64,000 nucleotides of DNA from Amoebophrya sp. A120. Lineage: Eukaryota; Sar; Dinophyceae; Syndiniales; Amoebophryaceae. A program made the translations under genes and the position numbers. The DNA lies in contig CAJINV010000012.1 of NCBI GenBank assembly GCA_905178155.1, positions 2,701,765-2,765,764 of the forward strand. The letters are read 5' to 3'. Positions 1 through 12,163 of this stretch are shown piece by piece; position 1 is the first letter of the stretch, and every line of letters starts with the position of its first letter. The notes below the pieces were generated by a model, which did not search any database, had not been told where the DNA came from, and saw only the letters and a list, made by a program, of their open reading frames with translations.

Positions 1-262
1 TTTGCTCCGTGTCCCCGTGCCAGTTTGCGCGAGAAACCGGGCACCGCCCTCGCCCAATTCTGGGGAGGGAGCGGCTTTGCTCCGTGCGCCAGTGCGGCGG
101 ACGCTACGGCTCTGGCCGCGGCTTTGCTCCGTGTCCCCGTGCCAGTTTGCGCGAGAAACCGGGCGCCGCCCCCACCCAATTTTGGGGGGGGGGGAGCGGT
201 TTTGCTCCGTGTGCCAGTGCGGCGGAAGCGGAGGCTCTGGCCGCGGCTCTGCTCCGTGTCCC
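1..262. repeat. Two tandem copies of a ~123-bp GC-rich unit
   Basis: The phrase TTTGCTCCGTGTCCCCGTGC recurs at about 1 and 123, and a third partial start (CTGCTCCGTGTCCCA) follows near 248. Within each unit CCAGTTTGCGCGAGAAACCG and GCTCTGGCCGCGGCT are conserved. Open frames across it are by-products of the repeat. Confidence 0.85.
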
Positions 263-661
263 AGTCAGAGAGCCCGCGAGCCGTTTTGCCCACTAAATCG
301 CAGCTATTTTCTGCGGGATTTCTCCGACGCCCGCCGGGAGGGCGACGGGGTTTCTCCTCGGGCCTGGGAGGGGGCCGGCCCCGCAGGTCCCCGCGTGATT
401 CAGCCGCGCCCGGGGGGCCGGATTTTTTCCGTGTCCCGCCATCGGCCCCTTGTGATTTTCCAATGGGAAGGCGGGGGGGATTTAAAATTTAAAAATTAGG
501 GCTGTTTTGTAGTGTTTCTAGATTTCGCATCCCGCTTGTGTTTCTTTTGCCATTTTTGCGATTGGTGGCAAAGAAGGTCTCGGACTTGGGTTGGGGCTCG
601 TCTTTCGCGGTGGGTTTCGGGCTTTCATATTTATCCGGTTTGGCTTTCGCGACCTATTTGC

Positions 662-1358
662 CCGACTTTACCCGACTCAAAACCTACCCTGGGCCCGACT
701 TTTACCCGGCTCCCCACCCGACTCAACAGGTCGGGCTCGTTTTTTTCCCCGACCTGTCTCGGTCGTTTGGGGAGTCGGGTGGAGTCGGTTCCTGGGTCCG
801 GTCGGTTCCTGGGTAGGCTGTGCCCCCCTACCTGTTAAATCCAGTATCTCGCCCTGTTACCTACCCTGGAACCTACCCTGGGCCCGGGGTAGGAAACTCA
901 GACTTGGGCAGTTGCTGCAGTTTCAATAGGTAATAGCTTGCATTATAGTGGATCACGCAAAATATGCATGACAGACTTGGCCTCTTCCAGACCCACAGAC
1001 ACACATCGGCAAAGGATATCGCATCGGCTGGAGTCGGGTAGAGTCGGGTAAGGTCGCTTTGCCTCTCCCGGGCTATGTGCCCGACTTTACCCGACTCAAA
1101 ACCTACCCTGGACCCGACTTTTGCCCGACTCTTCACCCGACTCCACAGCTCGTGTTTGTTTCTTTACCCGAGCTGTATCGGTCGGCTGAGGAGTCGGGTT
1201 GAGTCGGTTCCTGGGTCGGTTCCTGGGTAGGCTGTACCCCCCCCCGTGTTAAATCCACTGTCCCCTCGTGTTACCTACCCCAAAACCTACCCTGGAACCT
1301 ACCCTGGAACCAGGGTAGGAATGCCATTTTTGGCTAGTTGCTGCAGTTTCAATAGTAA
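662..1358. repeat. Duplicated ~270-bp unit (662-929 and 1080-1358)
   Basis: Both copies run from CGACTTTACCCGACTCAAAA to GTTGCTGCAGTTTCAATAG, and both contain GGTTCCTGGGTAGGCTGT and short CCTACCCTGG arrays. They are direct repeats separated by about 150 bp of unrelated sequence, inside the inferred giant introner of gene A. Confidence 0.85.
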
Positions 1359-1512
1359 TCTGTCTGGCATGACAGGAAAAACCTGTCATGCGCAGATAGT
1401 ACGGAAAAACGCCCTTTAATGAGCCCTACAATGCGGGCCAAGCATGACAGACGCAATCATCTAGCATGTTGCGCATCACAAATCTACACTAACAACGTTT
1501 TTTTCCTGGATA

Positions 1513-4175
1513 GACAGTCGCCTTGGTCCCGCCGCGGGTCGGTTCTCGCTCGCCGCAGAGGAAAGAACCTATCAAATGCAAAAGTGTCTGGGTCTGGAAA
1601 CTTGTGACGCAAGTCCGTGAAAAGTAAGTGCCCGGTAATGCAACGCCAAGCATGACAAGTTTTTTCGTGCTCTTGTGCTGCGTATTTCGCATGAGAAACT
1701 GCGCCTTTGCATGACAGGCAAGAGGGCCTCTACTTGGTGGCCACGCAATACAGAGTGCAGAGTCATGCAAGACTAGCATGACAAACCTTGCAATCTTCCA
1801 GACCCAGACATTTTTGCATTTGATAGAACCAGAGGCGTTACCAAACTGTCCGAATTCTCTCCGCCATGCGCGTTGGACGTCGTAGTTGTCCCACCTGTTG
1901 CGGTACCCCCACCACGATCTCCAAGATCTTGTGGTGCGCTGTGCTGCACTTGCGCTGCATGATGACGACTTTGCTGCGCGGCCAACGACGAGCCGGCGTC
2001 TGCTAAAAATCCTGGAGCTCCTCCTGCGCTAGAAGTACTAGCACCTCCAGTGGCTGCCTGCCGCCGTCTGGGGTCTCGGTGGTCATCATCTAAATGCATG
2101 TTTTCTATCGCGGACGATAAATCGCGGCTTCCGCCTCGGGTTGGGACGCCAGAGGTTCTGGATGCTGTTTGGTCGCCCGCATGTTCCCCGCCAGGGGTGT
2201 AGTCCTGTTGACCACCTCCACCTCCGGCGACAATCTCTAGCGGCGATCGGTGTAGCGTGTCTATCAGACTGTCCACGCAGGTTGCCTGCGACTGCCCCGA
2301 CTGCTGCCGCGTCAGCCTCAAGGGGGACGCTTGTTCACCAGCGGCACCTTGCCCTTGGAGGAGCTGTTGATGTATACTAGCACCTTGTAGTTGATGCCCC
2401 ACCAGCCCACTTTCTAGCTGTAGTTCTCGTGCCTGCTGCTGCTGATCCCCCCGTCTGCTCCTTGGCGACGCGCCACTGCTTCTCGACAGCACAGGATCTA
2501 CTCCGGCTGTTATCCTGTGCAAAAGTAATATCGTACTCGTAGTAATTGCGCTCAATCTTGTTCTTTAGGTAAATCCGCATTACAAATTTTATTTCTGATG
2601 CTAAGGAAATTTGTATTGCATTTATACGAGTACGATACCTTTGCAGTTCATAGCTGTCGTGCCACGACTACTTAGCTCGTCCCCACAACTGCCACTCAGC
2701 AGACCACCACTTCCGTTCGGGTGGTGGTGGAGTCGCAACGGGCCGCCCCCGCCGGAGTTCACGCTGCGGCCGTTGTGCGAACTACATGATCCACCTTCTC
2801 GTTGATCCGTTTGAAGGTAACTTGCCGAACACGAATTCGCGGCCGTACCGCTGATCCCGCTGTTGCACAGACTGTTCGAGCTGGCGGTGAGTGCGCGGGT
2901 GGACTCGTTCGGACCCAACGTAGTGGAAGACCAATCCAACGGGTCTATCGGAATTTTTCCCGCGCCAGCAGTACTACTAGCTGAAGCCATACCTACACCG
3001 GTACCACGAAGTGGTGATTTCTCAACCCCGTTCACCACCAGTACTTTTGAAGAACTCGCTGCTGCCTCCCGCCTACTACACCCGACGTCCAGCTTCTGGT
3101 TTACTCCGTTCGAGGCACTGGACGCACCACCCGCACCTCCTGGTGGAGCCCCCCCGAACTCGGGCGTGGTCGACGTAGTGCCGTCGTCTGTTTTGCGCGC
3201 TCCACGCGGGTGTTGCGCGGGGGCCGCGCGCATCTGGGCCTGTCCGCCGCTGGTGGGCACGGTCTGGTCGCCGGGGGCAGAGGCTGATGACGATGTTTGC
3301 TGTAGATCATGTAGTTGTTCTTCGCCTGTGCTGTGGTTGGAAGCAGTAGAGACACCTGCTTCAGCTGTGGCTTTCGCTGTCGCGGCTCGCGGAGAGGACC
3401 TCCCGAACCACATGGCGCGCGCGAACACAATACCACCAGAAAAAGAGCGTGAAGTCGCACGGGAAGAGGAAGATCTTGCGCCGCCCTCGACTGACTCTAC
3501 TTCTGGTGGCAGGTCATCCTCTAATCCCGCTAGTTCGACGAAATTAAAATTATCGTCTTCGTCTGAAAAGCTTCGACGCGTGCTTCTCATTGAAGACGCT
3601 GTTCTGGCTGTAGTTCTAGCGCTCGCACTTATTTTTCGCTGGTCGTTCTTGTTAACGATGTTTCTCGTATAATCGAAAATCACACTCGATAGCAACGACA
3701 ACGACCCTGCGCCACCACCATTTCCTCCCCCACCTCCGAGCGCGAGACACAGCAAGCCCAGTCTCTTTCTCCACTGGTGAAACCTCTGCCTGCGCTTGTG
3801 CTTTTTCCGCGCGCCCAGGGGCAGGAGGTGGTCAACCACTAAATCCGGCTTTGTTCGTCCCGGCGCTATGTTGGCAGCACAAATTGGATTCGAGTTTCGG
3901 TCGACGATCCGCGAGGACCTGTCTAGCCTTACTGGCTCCTTCGTCTGCATTTTTGCGGACGACGAGAGCAGCATTTTTTTGGTCGTCGATTTGCTCCCTC
4001 TTCGTATGAAGATCTTCCCAGGTGCGAGGCCTCTTCCTGCGGTTTGTAGAAGATGATGAGGAAGTGATGCACTAGCGCCTCCGCCCTCGTTATACTGCGT
4101 TCGCAACTCAATTGGCTCCCTCTTTTTCTGCCGCACCGCAGGCAATGGGGCGGTAGAATTGAGGTGGACAAGCAA
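1513..4175 (-). CDS. Gene A: low-complexity protein, partial, function unknown
   Basis: Exons 2653-4175, 1826-2510 and 1513-1569 join in one frame when the introners at 2511-2652 and 1570-1825 are removed with one 5-bp repeat copy each (junctions read RGTTAGVDP and TPLVLSSAAS). About 750 residues are visible. The product is rich in Ser, Gly, Ala, Gln, Thr and Arg, with poly-Gly near residue 150, QQQQ, and acidic stretches such as FSDEDDNFNF; it looks disordered. A leucine-rich segment (LGLLCLALGGG) near residue 145 is short for a membrane helix. No domain is recognised. The frame stays open upstream of 4175 without an ATG until a stop near 4230, so the true start is either the internal Met near 3975 or in an upstream exon. 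The 3' end continues through the intron at the left edge. Confidence 0.65.
1570..1825. mobile_element. F1 introner, 256 nt, in gene A
   Basis: TIR begins TATCAAATGCAAAAGTGTCT and the other end is its inverted copy, ending GCATTTGATA. The flanking direct repeat GAACC is exact (1565-1569 and 1826-1830). Excision keeps gene A in frame. The interior carries the shared GCATGACA(A/G) words. Confidence 0.95.
2511..2652. mobile_element. F2 introner, 142 nt, in gene A
   Basis: Left end TATCCTGTGCAAAAGTAATA, right end GATACCTTTGCAGTTCATA; exact flanking repeat GCTGT (2506-2510 and 2653-2657). In the transcript the TATG end comes first and the TATCC end last, the reverse of the F2 copy in gene B. Confidence 0.95.
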
Positions 4176-5847
4176 ATGACTTCCAGCAGACGAAGCGCTT
4201 CTGTGCTTCTGTAAAGGTAGTGCTATCTCCTAGCACGACGGACTACGTACCCTCTGGTGCGACCTCACAAGATAGAAGTCGCAACTAAGATGGAGCTGGC
4301 TGGACCTTGACGAGTCGGCTTCGTATCTCGGTTCCCCTTCATCACCCAGATCTTCACGATCCGTTAAAGAAACTCCTCCAGCAGGCCTCGGTAGCGCGGT
4401 TTTCGTTTTTGAACGGACGAGAGCAGGAGGACCGGATGTAATTTTTGTAAAACCGGTGGAATAGATGCAGTTAATCGTGCGCGGCTAGCATACGAAAGGT
4501 GTTGACGGTTCATAATTTGCGACCTTGGAAGAAGTTGTTTTGGTTTTCTGGTCAACATGACCCCTGTCCTTTTTGCCGTTCCGTGTGTGATGCGGAGATT
4601 ACATAGTTTCAGATAATTTCCTTCGGTAGTACTACAACTCGTATCCACGCCCGCCTGGTGCTTGTGCAGAAACATCGTAACAACCTGATTCCGCCTTGCC
4701 CTTGCTGCGATGTACTACAAGGATTCCTTTTCCATAAGGCAGGCACGACGAGGTCGTCGTACCTACTAGTATACAGTGATCATAGATCATAGACTTCGAT
4801 AGGTCGAAATCGGTCGGCGTCGGTCGCGAAAAAGTAGACAATAAATAATGTACGAATTATACAGAAGTTGGACTGACCTGGCTGACACTTCCTCGACTAC
4901 CAGAAAGACAAGAGTCTAAAGATTTCTCTTTGTCGCCTACAGATTCTTGTTTCAATGTTGAGAATGCAGCACGCAGCGACAAAAAGAACCCGCGTGGACA
5001 CAAGGATCTAGCACTGTTTGTATGTTGTATTGTACGAGTTAGTAGCAATACTTGTACCACGATTCGTCAATACAAACTGACTAATACCAGGATCTTCGTG
5101 TTTCCAGTTTTTAAACAGAGCCTGGAGCTAGACCCAACTACATGATCGCGCGGCAGCACCTGCCCTTCCTTTCGCCGGCATATCTTCATCAAAATTGAAA
5201 ATTCGCAATTTATAATATACGTAAAAGAGTAGCGCGTAGGATCCTGCATCGGAAAAAAAAGTAAACCGCCCTGGTCGCGATCTTGCTTCGTATGAGAAGA
5301 TTGATCGTTTTCTCAAAACCAAAAGTGATGAAACTACAATGAAGATTGAGATTCACGGTACGCTGCCACGAGGAAATAAAGGAGATCTTGATCTTCATGC
5401 GGAAGAAATGTGAAGATCTTTGCTCCTGGTGACCTACGGCGCATATTGAGAGAGACTTCCACCACGGTAGAAGAGTTCTAGGTCGTTCGAGAACCTGAAC
5501 TCCAATTGAGCAGCACGACGACTTTGAGCCACAACTCAAGGCAAGAACGGTGGTGCTGCAGGTCTGCTAATTCTGTTTTATTCATTTAGAAGCTCTACTA
5601 CGTTTATTGATTTACAACCTCCATTCATTGTGTTGGTCGTCCTACTCGAATCATTATCATACAGGTTCTTGGTTTTCAGAATTACCAATAGAGCCACGCA
5701 TCCGAAATATTCCTCGAAGTTTACATCTCTGTGCTGGCCTACTTAAAAGTCGAAAACAAAAAGCACAGAAACGACCACGCTCATGTTTATCAATTTATCA
5801 ACCTGTTGAAAATATTTTTGTGGAACGTTGCATGCAACTCGTAGCTA
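4176..5847. other. Intergenic region between gene A and the helicase gene
   Basis: About 1.7 kb with no introner, no long open frame and no recognised homology. It should hold the 3' end of the helicase transcript (its stop is at 5848) and the 5' region of gene A. The short open frames here have no protein-like features that I can support. Confidence 0.6.
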
Positions 5848-8800
5848 CTAATCCTGCAAGAACGGCGGCCGGCAGTCGCCATACTGAGCAACCCACTCTC
5901 GCCACGGCGCCGTAGTGGAGGCCGAGGTGCAGCTGCTCGTAGCTTCTTTTTCTTCGGCTTCACCGTTGTCAGACTCTTGTTCCACCACGCAACCGCGCAC
6001 AGTGTCTTCATTCTTCCCCATCAACAATGCTCTGTTCCCAAACACGACCACCATCTCCTTCGCCCTTGTCAGAGCCACGTTCATCCTTCTTTTGTCCTAT
6101 CCCACGAAAAAACTGTTTCACTGTGATGATTTTGCAATATCTGCATCACAAGTTTGCTACACATGACGCGGAAAACTTGCCATGCGCGCTTCCGAAGGGA
6201 ATAAAACACGCTTGAAACTCCAATGTTCTATGCAGGTGTAGCAAGACGAACACCTTGGTGCTTCGTTCTCTGCATCACAAGTTCACAGTGAAACAGTTTT
6301 TTCTTGCGATATGTCCGTCAGAAATCCCAATCTTTTCGTACGCACGAGAGAAAGCAAGACGATGTCTGCTTCCGAGCCCTGAAAGCCGTCGATGGTGGAG
6401 CAGGTGATTTTTGACGAGATCTTCGTTTTCTTGTTTTTCGGTACTTCTTCTGCAGCTTCTTGCTCTTCACGCAGCAGGAGACCTTGAATCAACTGCTGCT
6501 GTGCTACGTAAGGGGTGAGAATCGCGATTCTACCAGCAACCGCTGTAACAAGTCCAAGTTCGTCCATTCTCTCCACCAACAGTCTGGCGTATTGCACGAC
6601 TATCCGTGCTTCGCCTTGGTTTTTCTTACTGCCTGTGTGGAGGTTATGGCGTTCTCAAACGTTACATTCTCAACTGTTACATGAAATTTGTCATGCAAGA
6701 ACAGCAACAACCGAAGAGGCAAGATTGCTGCTTTCGCATCACAGATTTGGCAGAGATTTAGTTCCTGTTTAGCCCTTCGGAGGTTTGTCATGCGTGGCCG
6801 CTGGATCATCTGGAGGTTTTAGGTAGTTTTGCATGGCAAATCCGTGTAACAGTTGAGAATGTAACAGTTGAGAACGCCATAGAGGTCGACGGATTCTTGG
6901 AACAAGGTCGTCGTCGCGTCCTCCGTCTCTTTGCAGTCAGGGTCGGCTTTTTGTAGTTTTTTGCGCTCGCTTTTCCGAGAAGCAATAAAACCAAAAGTTG
7001 TAGTCTCAACTACATTATCGCTGCCGGTGTCGCCGTTGATGTCCTTTCGAGAAAAAAATTTTTCACACGAAGAGCAGGAGTCCACAAAGGCCACACGGTT
7101 AATAAGAGATTGCTCTTGCACCTCAGGTCGTTGTAAAAACGTGCCGGTCGTTCTTGATGTCGTTTCATCAGGTAGGTCACCTCGTTTCATCTTCAAAGGC
7201 GGTTCTTTCATGTCGCAGTACATTTTGCAGTCGTCCGCGTCGCTGATGGAAGATGAACTACACGACGTGGTTGTCGGAAGCGCCAGCACTTGCGCCGTTT
7301 TATTCTCACTTGTGCTACTAGTATCCTGAGGCTCGTCAACATCCTGAGGCTCTAAAAGTTCGTCCTGGCAGCAGCTGCTTGTTGCTCCTAGCACATCAGG
7401 ATTACAACTACCCTTGTCATCAACATCTTCAGCTGACCTCAGGCTTCCTCCGTAGAAGCACTGGTTTGGAAACTTCAGGATGTCCGGGTGCATGCGTCTC
7501 TGCGTCACTAGTTCCGTCACTTCAACAGAAGGTCCTCGCGGCGCAGTATCATTACAACCAGCGGAGGAAAAATCTATTTCTCCAGAACGGGCACTACTAC
7601 TTCTAGTAGACCCGGCCGGTCGTTCATGTTCTACCGCCACAAGTCTGTCGAAAAGAGTCGTCGCGAGGCTAAGTCTGTCGGATACAACTCCTGCCCCTCC
7701 TCTGCGCGGCGAAGCTGGCTGCAGCTGCTCAGAAACAACGACATTTTCTTGCAGCAAGACGGTCGGTGGCAACTGCATCGGGTCTCCGATCAGAACCAGA
7801 TCGTTGCAATTTCTACCCAGCGCAATCAGGGTGGACAGCTCCGTGGACTGCTATGAACTGCAAAAGTATCGTACTAGTATAAATTGCATTACAAATCAGC
7901 CCAGCATTACAAATTTGATTTGTAATGCTGATTTACCTTGAGAACGAGATTTGTAATGCATAAATGCAATTACTACGAGTACGATACTTTTGCACAGGAT
8001 AACTGCGTGGCTTCGTCGATGATCACACGCGGAAAAGACACATTTGCAAAAACCGGGTGTCCGACTCCGCAGCAAGTGGTCACAATGACCTGGACGTTTT
8101 CGATTTCATTCCGCCACTCCTGCAGCTTCTGGGCGTAGGACTTATTTTTTGCATTTATTTTGCGAGGAAAGGAGCTGAGTCGCATCGTGGAACTCGCCTG
8201 GGATGCACCCTTGTGCTTCTTGTCAGGTAAAACCAAAACCGCTTGCTGTAGTTCTTCCGGCGCCGAGTTGATGGAGCGAAACCGCAATGCCCCGATGTTG
8301 TGATGGGTTCGCAAGTGGTGGTAAAAGTTGTCGGCCGCAACGTTGCTGTCGGCGACGCACAGAATCTTCTTGTTGTTTCTCTGCTGGTGTCCTCTTTCGC
8401 CGGCAGGCGATACTTGGTAGTGGTCTATGTTATCCGGTTGTAGGTTTTGTCCGAATCCTTCTTGAAGATCTTGATTTTTCCATTCCTGCACAGTCGTGCA
8501 CGCTGTCCAGGTTTTTCCCGTTCCGGGCGGTCCAAACACCTTTCGCACCCTACAACTTGATGACCGGTCTGGCTTGCGAGACGACGTCTTCAAGTGCGGT
8601 GAGAAACGACCTCCGCAGGCTTTATTTTTTGCATTTGCTTCTTCGTCTTTATTCCCTGTGGTCCCCGTCCCGGCAGCAGGAGTTCTTAATGAACCATCAG
8701 GCGCACTGTGTTCCTCTGATACACTGTAGTTATTGCTTTGACGCAAGAACATTACCTCGTGCAAAAACCGGCGATCGTATTGGAGTTGCATCAAATTTTG

Positions 8801-11800
8801 CTGTTCCGCGAACGGGAGTGTAGCCCTCGTATTCCTGGACGACGAAAGTAAAGCTCCCGCACTGCATTTATCGTGCTCCGCAACTCCTGGTCCTACACCT
8901 GCTGAACCCCCACCGGACGAGCCCCCTCCCCAACCTACGCAACTCATTTCCAGTGTCATTCGCTTGTAGCTTTGCACGTTCAAACACGCGGCGCGCAGCG
9001 CAGCCACCTGTCGCGCGGCCGTGGTTTCCGACGAAAGAGGGTGGACCTCGACTCTTACGGTAGTACCTTTTGATGGGGTATGTTGTATTCTAATTTTTTG
9101 CGTGTCTACTGCTGTGTCGGAAAAGCACGAGCTGCCGAAAAGCGATATTCGATCCTCCTCCTCCTCGTCGCTAATTTCATCTCCCTGTGCAGCAGCGGAG
9201 GATAATATCTGGTCGAGGGATAAAGAACTATTTGCTTCTTCTACCGGGAGTTGTAGTTGTAATCCGGGGGTTCTGTGCTCATGTAAAACTTCCGTATTAT
9301 CTCGGCTTCTGTGACCTTTCAGAAGAACGTGGTCTTGGTGCGAAGAAGATTCATCTAGCAACTGCACGTAGAGCCTACCGGTTCTGATGTTCTGTGGCAA
9401 CATGTTGACACCACCTGCGACGTGTGCAGACTTGTTCCTGGACACGGCGACCCCTCGATCAGCATTTACTGTACCTGAAATCCCTCCTGATGTTGCATTT
9501 TCTTTCCGCAGTACGCGTGCTAAAACATTTATGCACATGCTGTTGGTTGTGGTCCCAGCACTCCTTGATGATGACGCAGAGGGGCTCCTGCAAGGCGAAT
9601 TTGTAAGTGGTGCTGGCGTCCTGGGGACAAGAGGCCCCTCTGTACTTTCCTCGACCATACAATTTCTGACCACGCGCAGCAACACAATGTCGTTTTTCTG
9701 GAACTGATTTTCAGGAAAGGAATAAGGCGTATTGGTTTGCGGATCGTTGTCCTCGACGTCCCCCGGCTTTCCGAAGCTGCCTTCCTCCTCCTGAGGCAAA
9801 ACGTTCAGGGAGAGAAATGGGGATACAAACTCGCCGACCGAAGTCTGCACAACGACTCCTCCTGTCATGGATGAATCACCTCCGACCAGATGATCATCTT
9901 CGTCCTCGCACGCAACTTCTACCGCTGAGTTTCTTGAAAGTGAAAGAGCACCAGATCTTCTCGGGTCCTCCTCGTCGTGTGTCAAAACTCGTTGTAGTGC
10001 AACGCCCATTTTGGCCTGCAACGCCAAGTCCAGTCCAGTTTTCCTTTCCAGCGCTGCCAAAACCCGAAACTTTCGGAAGTATTCCATCGCTGCCTCGTTC
10101 TCGAACTCTGTCACGAGCAGGTTGGCGCTGCGCAGCAGTGGAAGCAGTACAGCGACGGAAGGGTCGTTGCAGGACTTCCCGAAGGAGGAGTCGCTTACGT
10201 CCTTGCCATGATCTTGTTTCTCGGCGTCACGCGGCGGGTTCGTGATCTTCTCTATATCGGGGGCACTAGAACTAGAAGAGCTACCCATATCAAAATAAGA
10301 AGAAGAAGAAGAACTACGAGCAGCAGTCACAGTCTCAGGACGAGATACAACGTCTTCTAACAACATTTCCCACGTGCTCGGATCCAAGGCTATTGTACTT
10401 CGTGACACATCAGCAGAATCTGGTCGGTCGGAGCTTGATGTCGCTGTCTTTCTTGTCCGCCGTCGGCACAACTCATCGTCGTCTTCTTGCTGTAATACTA
10501 AGTCCCGCAGCACCTTCTCCCTGCACGATGTTGGGTTGTAAGCTTCTGCTGAGGACATCATATTGGCCCTGTTTTCGTTGAAGACATTGGCCTCCAAAGT
10601 AGAACCTCCGCCTCCCTCTCCGGCAGAAGTCCTACATCTATGATGGTAAAGCGCGGCAACCTCGTCACACCGCTTCGCCAGGCTCCAAATTTCGGGTAGG
10701 CAGAGAGAAAGGAAACCCGCGGACCTCTTCTGTAGTTGAACAGCTTCAGTGGCAGAGGTACCTCCAGGCGCCGGCCGATCCTGCTCCTGAAAAGTCGCAA
10801 TCCACTTTTCTGCAGACTTGAGAATTCTCTCAAAGTTGGAAACTAATCTAGTACGTTCTCGGTTCATATTCTCCACCTCGTCGCCCTGTCGTGCAGCGTG
10901 GCGCATTTTTTGTGCGATCAACATCCTGTCAACACGCTGCCTTGTTGCCCCGGCAAAAATGGTATCCGTCCCTCGGTCCTCTTCCTTCTTACACAGAGCC
11001 CGGATCTGCGCTCCTTTCTGGCGGTCGAGCAAGCTTATCTCCGAATTTATCAAATTCACTTTCTTCAGCATCTGCTCCACCGCACTGGTTCTCGCGAGGT
11101 CGGCGGTCTTCCCGAGCCCGCGGGTCATGAAGGACGGATTAGAAGTCTTTTTCATTTGTTCTTGCGCAGTCGCAGATGAAGTCGTCGTCGTTTTAGTACC
11201 GTTTCGGTCCTCGGCGCCACCAGGACGAGAAGCAGACACTTTCGGTTTCAGGATCCACTGGAGACTGTGGATGTAGGAGTGCTGCTGGTTCATCTTGCTG
11301 TCAAATGACTTTCTTGTGCACGAGCCCGTCGTTTCTTCAACAACATGGTCGTGCTGCGAAGCGGCAGCTGGGTGCTGCTCGGGTGTTGTTGCATAGAAGC
11401 TCGACGACATGTTGGTCGAAGCAAGAGTAGTAGAACTCGAAGTAGATGTAGTTCGTTGTGAAGTGAGAATCTTCACCGACGATTCCTTCACTTCGATACG
11501 ATTCGTTCCGCCCTTTCGGGGACCGGGTTTTGATGTTCTAGCTCCAACGATAACGTCGTGCATCTTCAGCAACATGCGCCGGTCTTCCTCAGGGTAGTTT
11601 GAAGATACCAGTGCAAGATCATGAGCCCCCAGTAGATCAACATTGGTAGAAGTTCCTGCACGACGTCCACCAGCTGCAGTGTCGACGGCCGGATCAGGAT
11701 CAGGATCTTCTCGTACTAATATACAACCAGTTTGATGGCGCCGCCCGGAAGGATGTTTCATCGCAGCAGATGCAGATGATGATGCGGGTACAAGAACTTG

Positions 11801-12163
11801 TTCTTTTGCACAAGAACCAACATGGAGGGGGCTGACAACTCTAACTGGTCGACGTGTAGAAGCAGATGAGGTGGCTGTGAAAGTTCTTGTGCCGACGTTG
11901 AACAACCTTGTGGTTCGACAAGAAGAACTACACCTGCGAAGATCTCCTCCATGAAGATCTCCTGGCGGACGAGCACCACTGCGTAGTTCGTTTCCTCGTG
12001 CCTGGTGTGCTGCTGGCACTGAAAGCACAGAAGTACTGCACCAACGACCACACGACCACCGTCTGCTGGCAGCTTCTGATGCAGGAGTAGTTGCAGCTAG
12101 AGGTACTAGAGCTACTCCATCGTCATACAACAAGCTTCTACTTGTTGTTTTTACACGTCGCAT
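5848..12163 (-). CDS. Gene B: UPF1-like superfamily 1 RNA/DNA helicase
   Basis: Four exons (8002-12163, 6882-7851, 6312-6644, 5848-6097) splice to 5700 nt, 1899 aa plus TAG, when each introner goes with one 5-bp repeat copy. The helicase core fills the last third: Walker A GPPGTGKT near residue 1215, motif Ia region KILCVADSNVAADNF, Walker B DEAT with the first junction reading DEATQSTELSTLIALG, motif III IGDPMQLPPTV, motif IV QRRMHPDI, then ILTPYVAQQQ, motif V STIDGFQGSEADIVLLS and motif VI DKRRMNVALTRAK, which is itself rebuilt by splicing. The protein ends WREWVAQYGDCRPPFLQD. The order is that of UPF1/SMUBP2-type 5'-3' helicases (mRNA decay, splicing, genome maintenance); which paralogue is unclear. 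The first ~1200 residues are Ser/Thr/Arg-rich, mostly low complexity, and I see no clear UPF1 CH zinc domain. An insertion of about 200 residues separates motif IV from the ILTPY block. Confidence 0.9.
6098..6311. mobile_element. F9 introner, 214 nt, in gene B
   Basis: Ends TATCCCACGAAAAAACTGTT and AACAGTTTTTTCTTGCGATA; exact flanking repeat TGTCC (6093-6097 and 6312-6316). It sits in the helicase motif VI codons; excision rebuilds FLTDKRRMNVALTRAK. Confidence 0.95.
6645..6881. mobile_element. F7 introner, 237 nt, in gene B
   Basis: Ends TATGGCGTTCTCAAACGTTA and GTAACAGTTGAGAACGCCATA-type inverted copy; exact flanking repeat GAGGT (6640-6644 and 6882-6886). Excision joins ESVDL to HTGSKKNQGEARIV. 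Confidence 0.95.
7852..8001. mobile_element. F2 introner, 150 nt, in gene B (Walker B)
   Basis: Ends TATGAACTGCAAAAGTATCG and GATACTTTTGCACAGGATA; exact repeat ACTGC (7847-7851 and 8002-8006). The insertion falls directly after the DEATQ motif codons. In the transcript the TATCC end comes first. Confidence 0.97.

Larger units (their letters stand above)
1..1512. mobile_element. Right end of a giant F6-type introner in gene A (left end not in window)
   Basis: The right end, near 1485-1512, has the F6 terminus (TTTTTTTCCTGGATA) followed by GACAG and then exon sequence. Positions 1365-1500 match the right part of the F6 element at 49811-50375, including the GCATGACAGG...CCTGTCATGC hairpin. No matching left TIR is visible to the left, and the interior is repetitive, as in the 6.9-kb F6 element at 30679-37601. 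I infer that the whole left edge lies in one enlarged intron. A degenerate F1-like end (CTTCCAGACCCACAGACACA) near 983-1018 suggests older nested debris. Confidence 0.5.

Noticed and set aside
1-929. rRNA or other structural RNA in the GC-rich left edge
   Set aside because: No rRNA signature is recognised; the sequence is explained by short tandem units.
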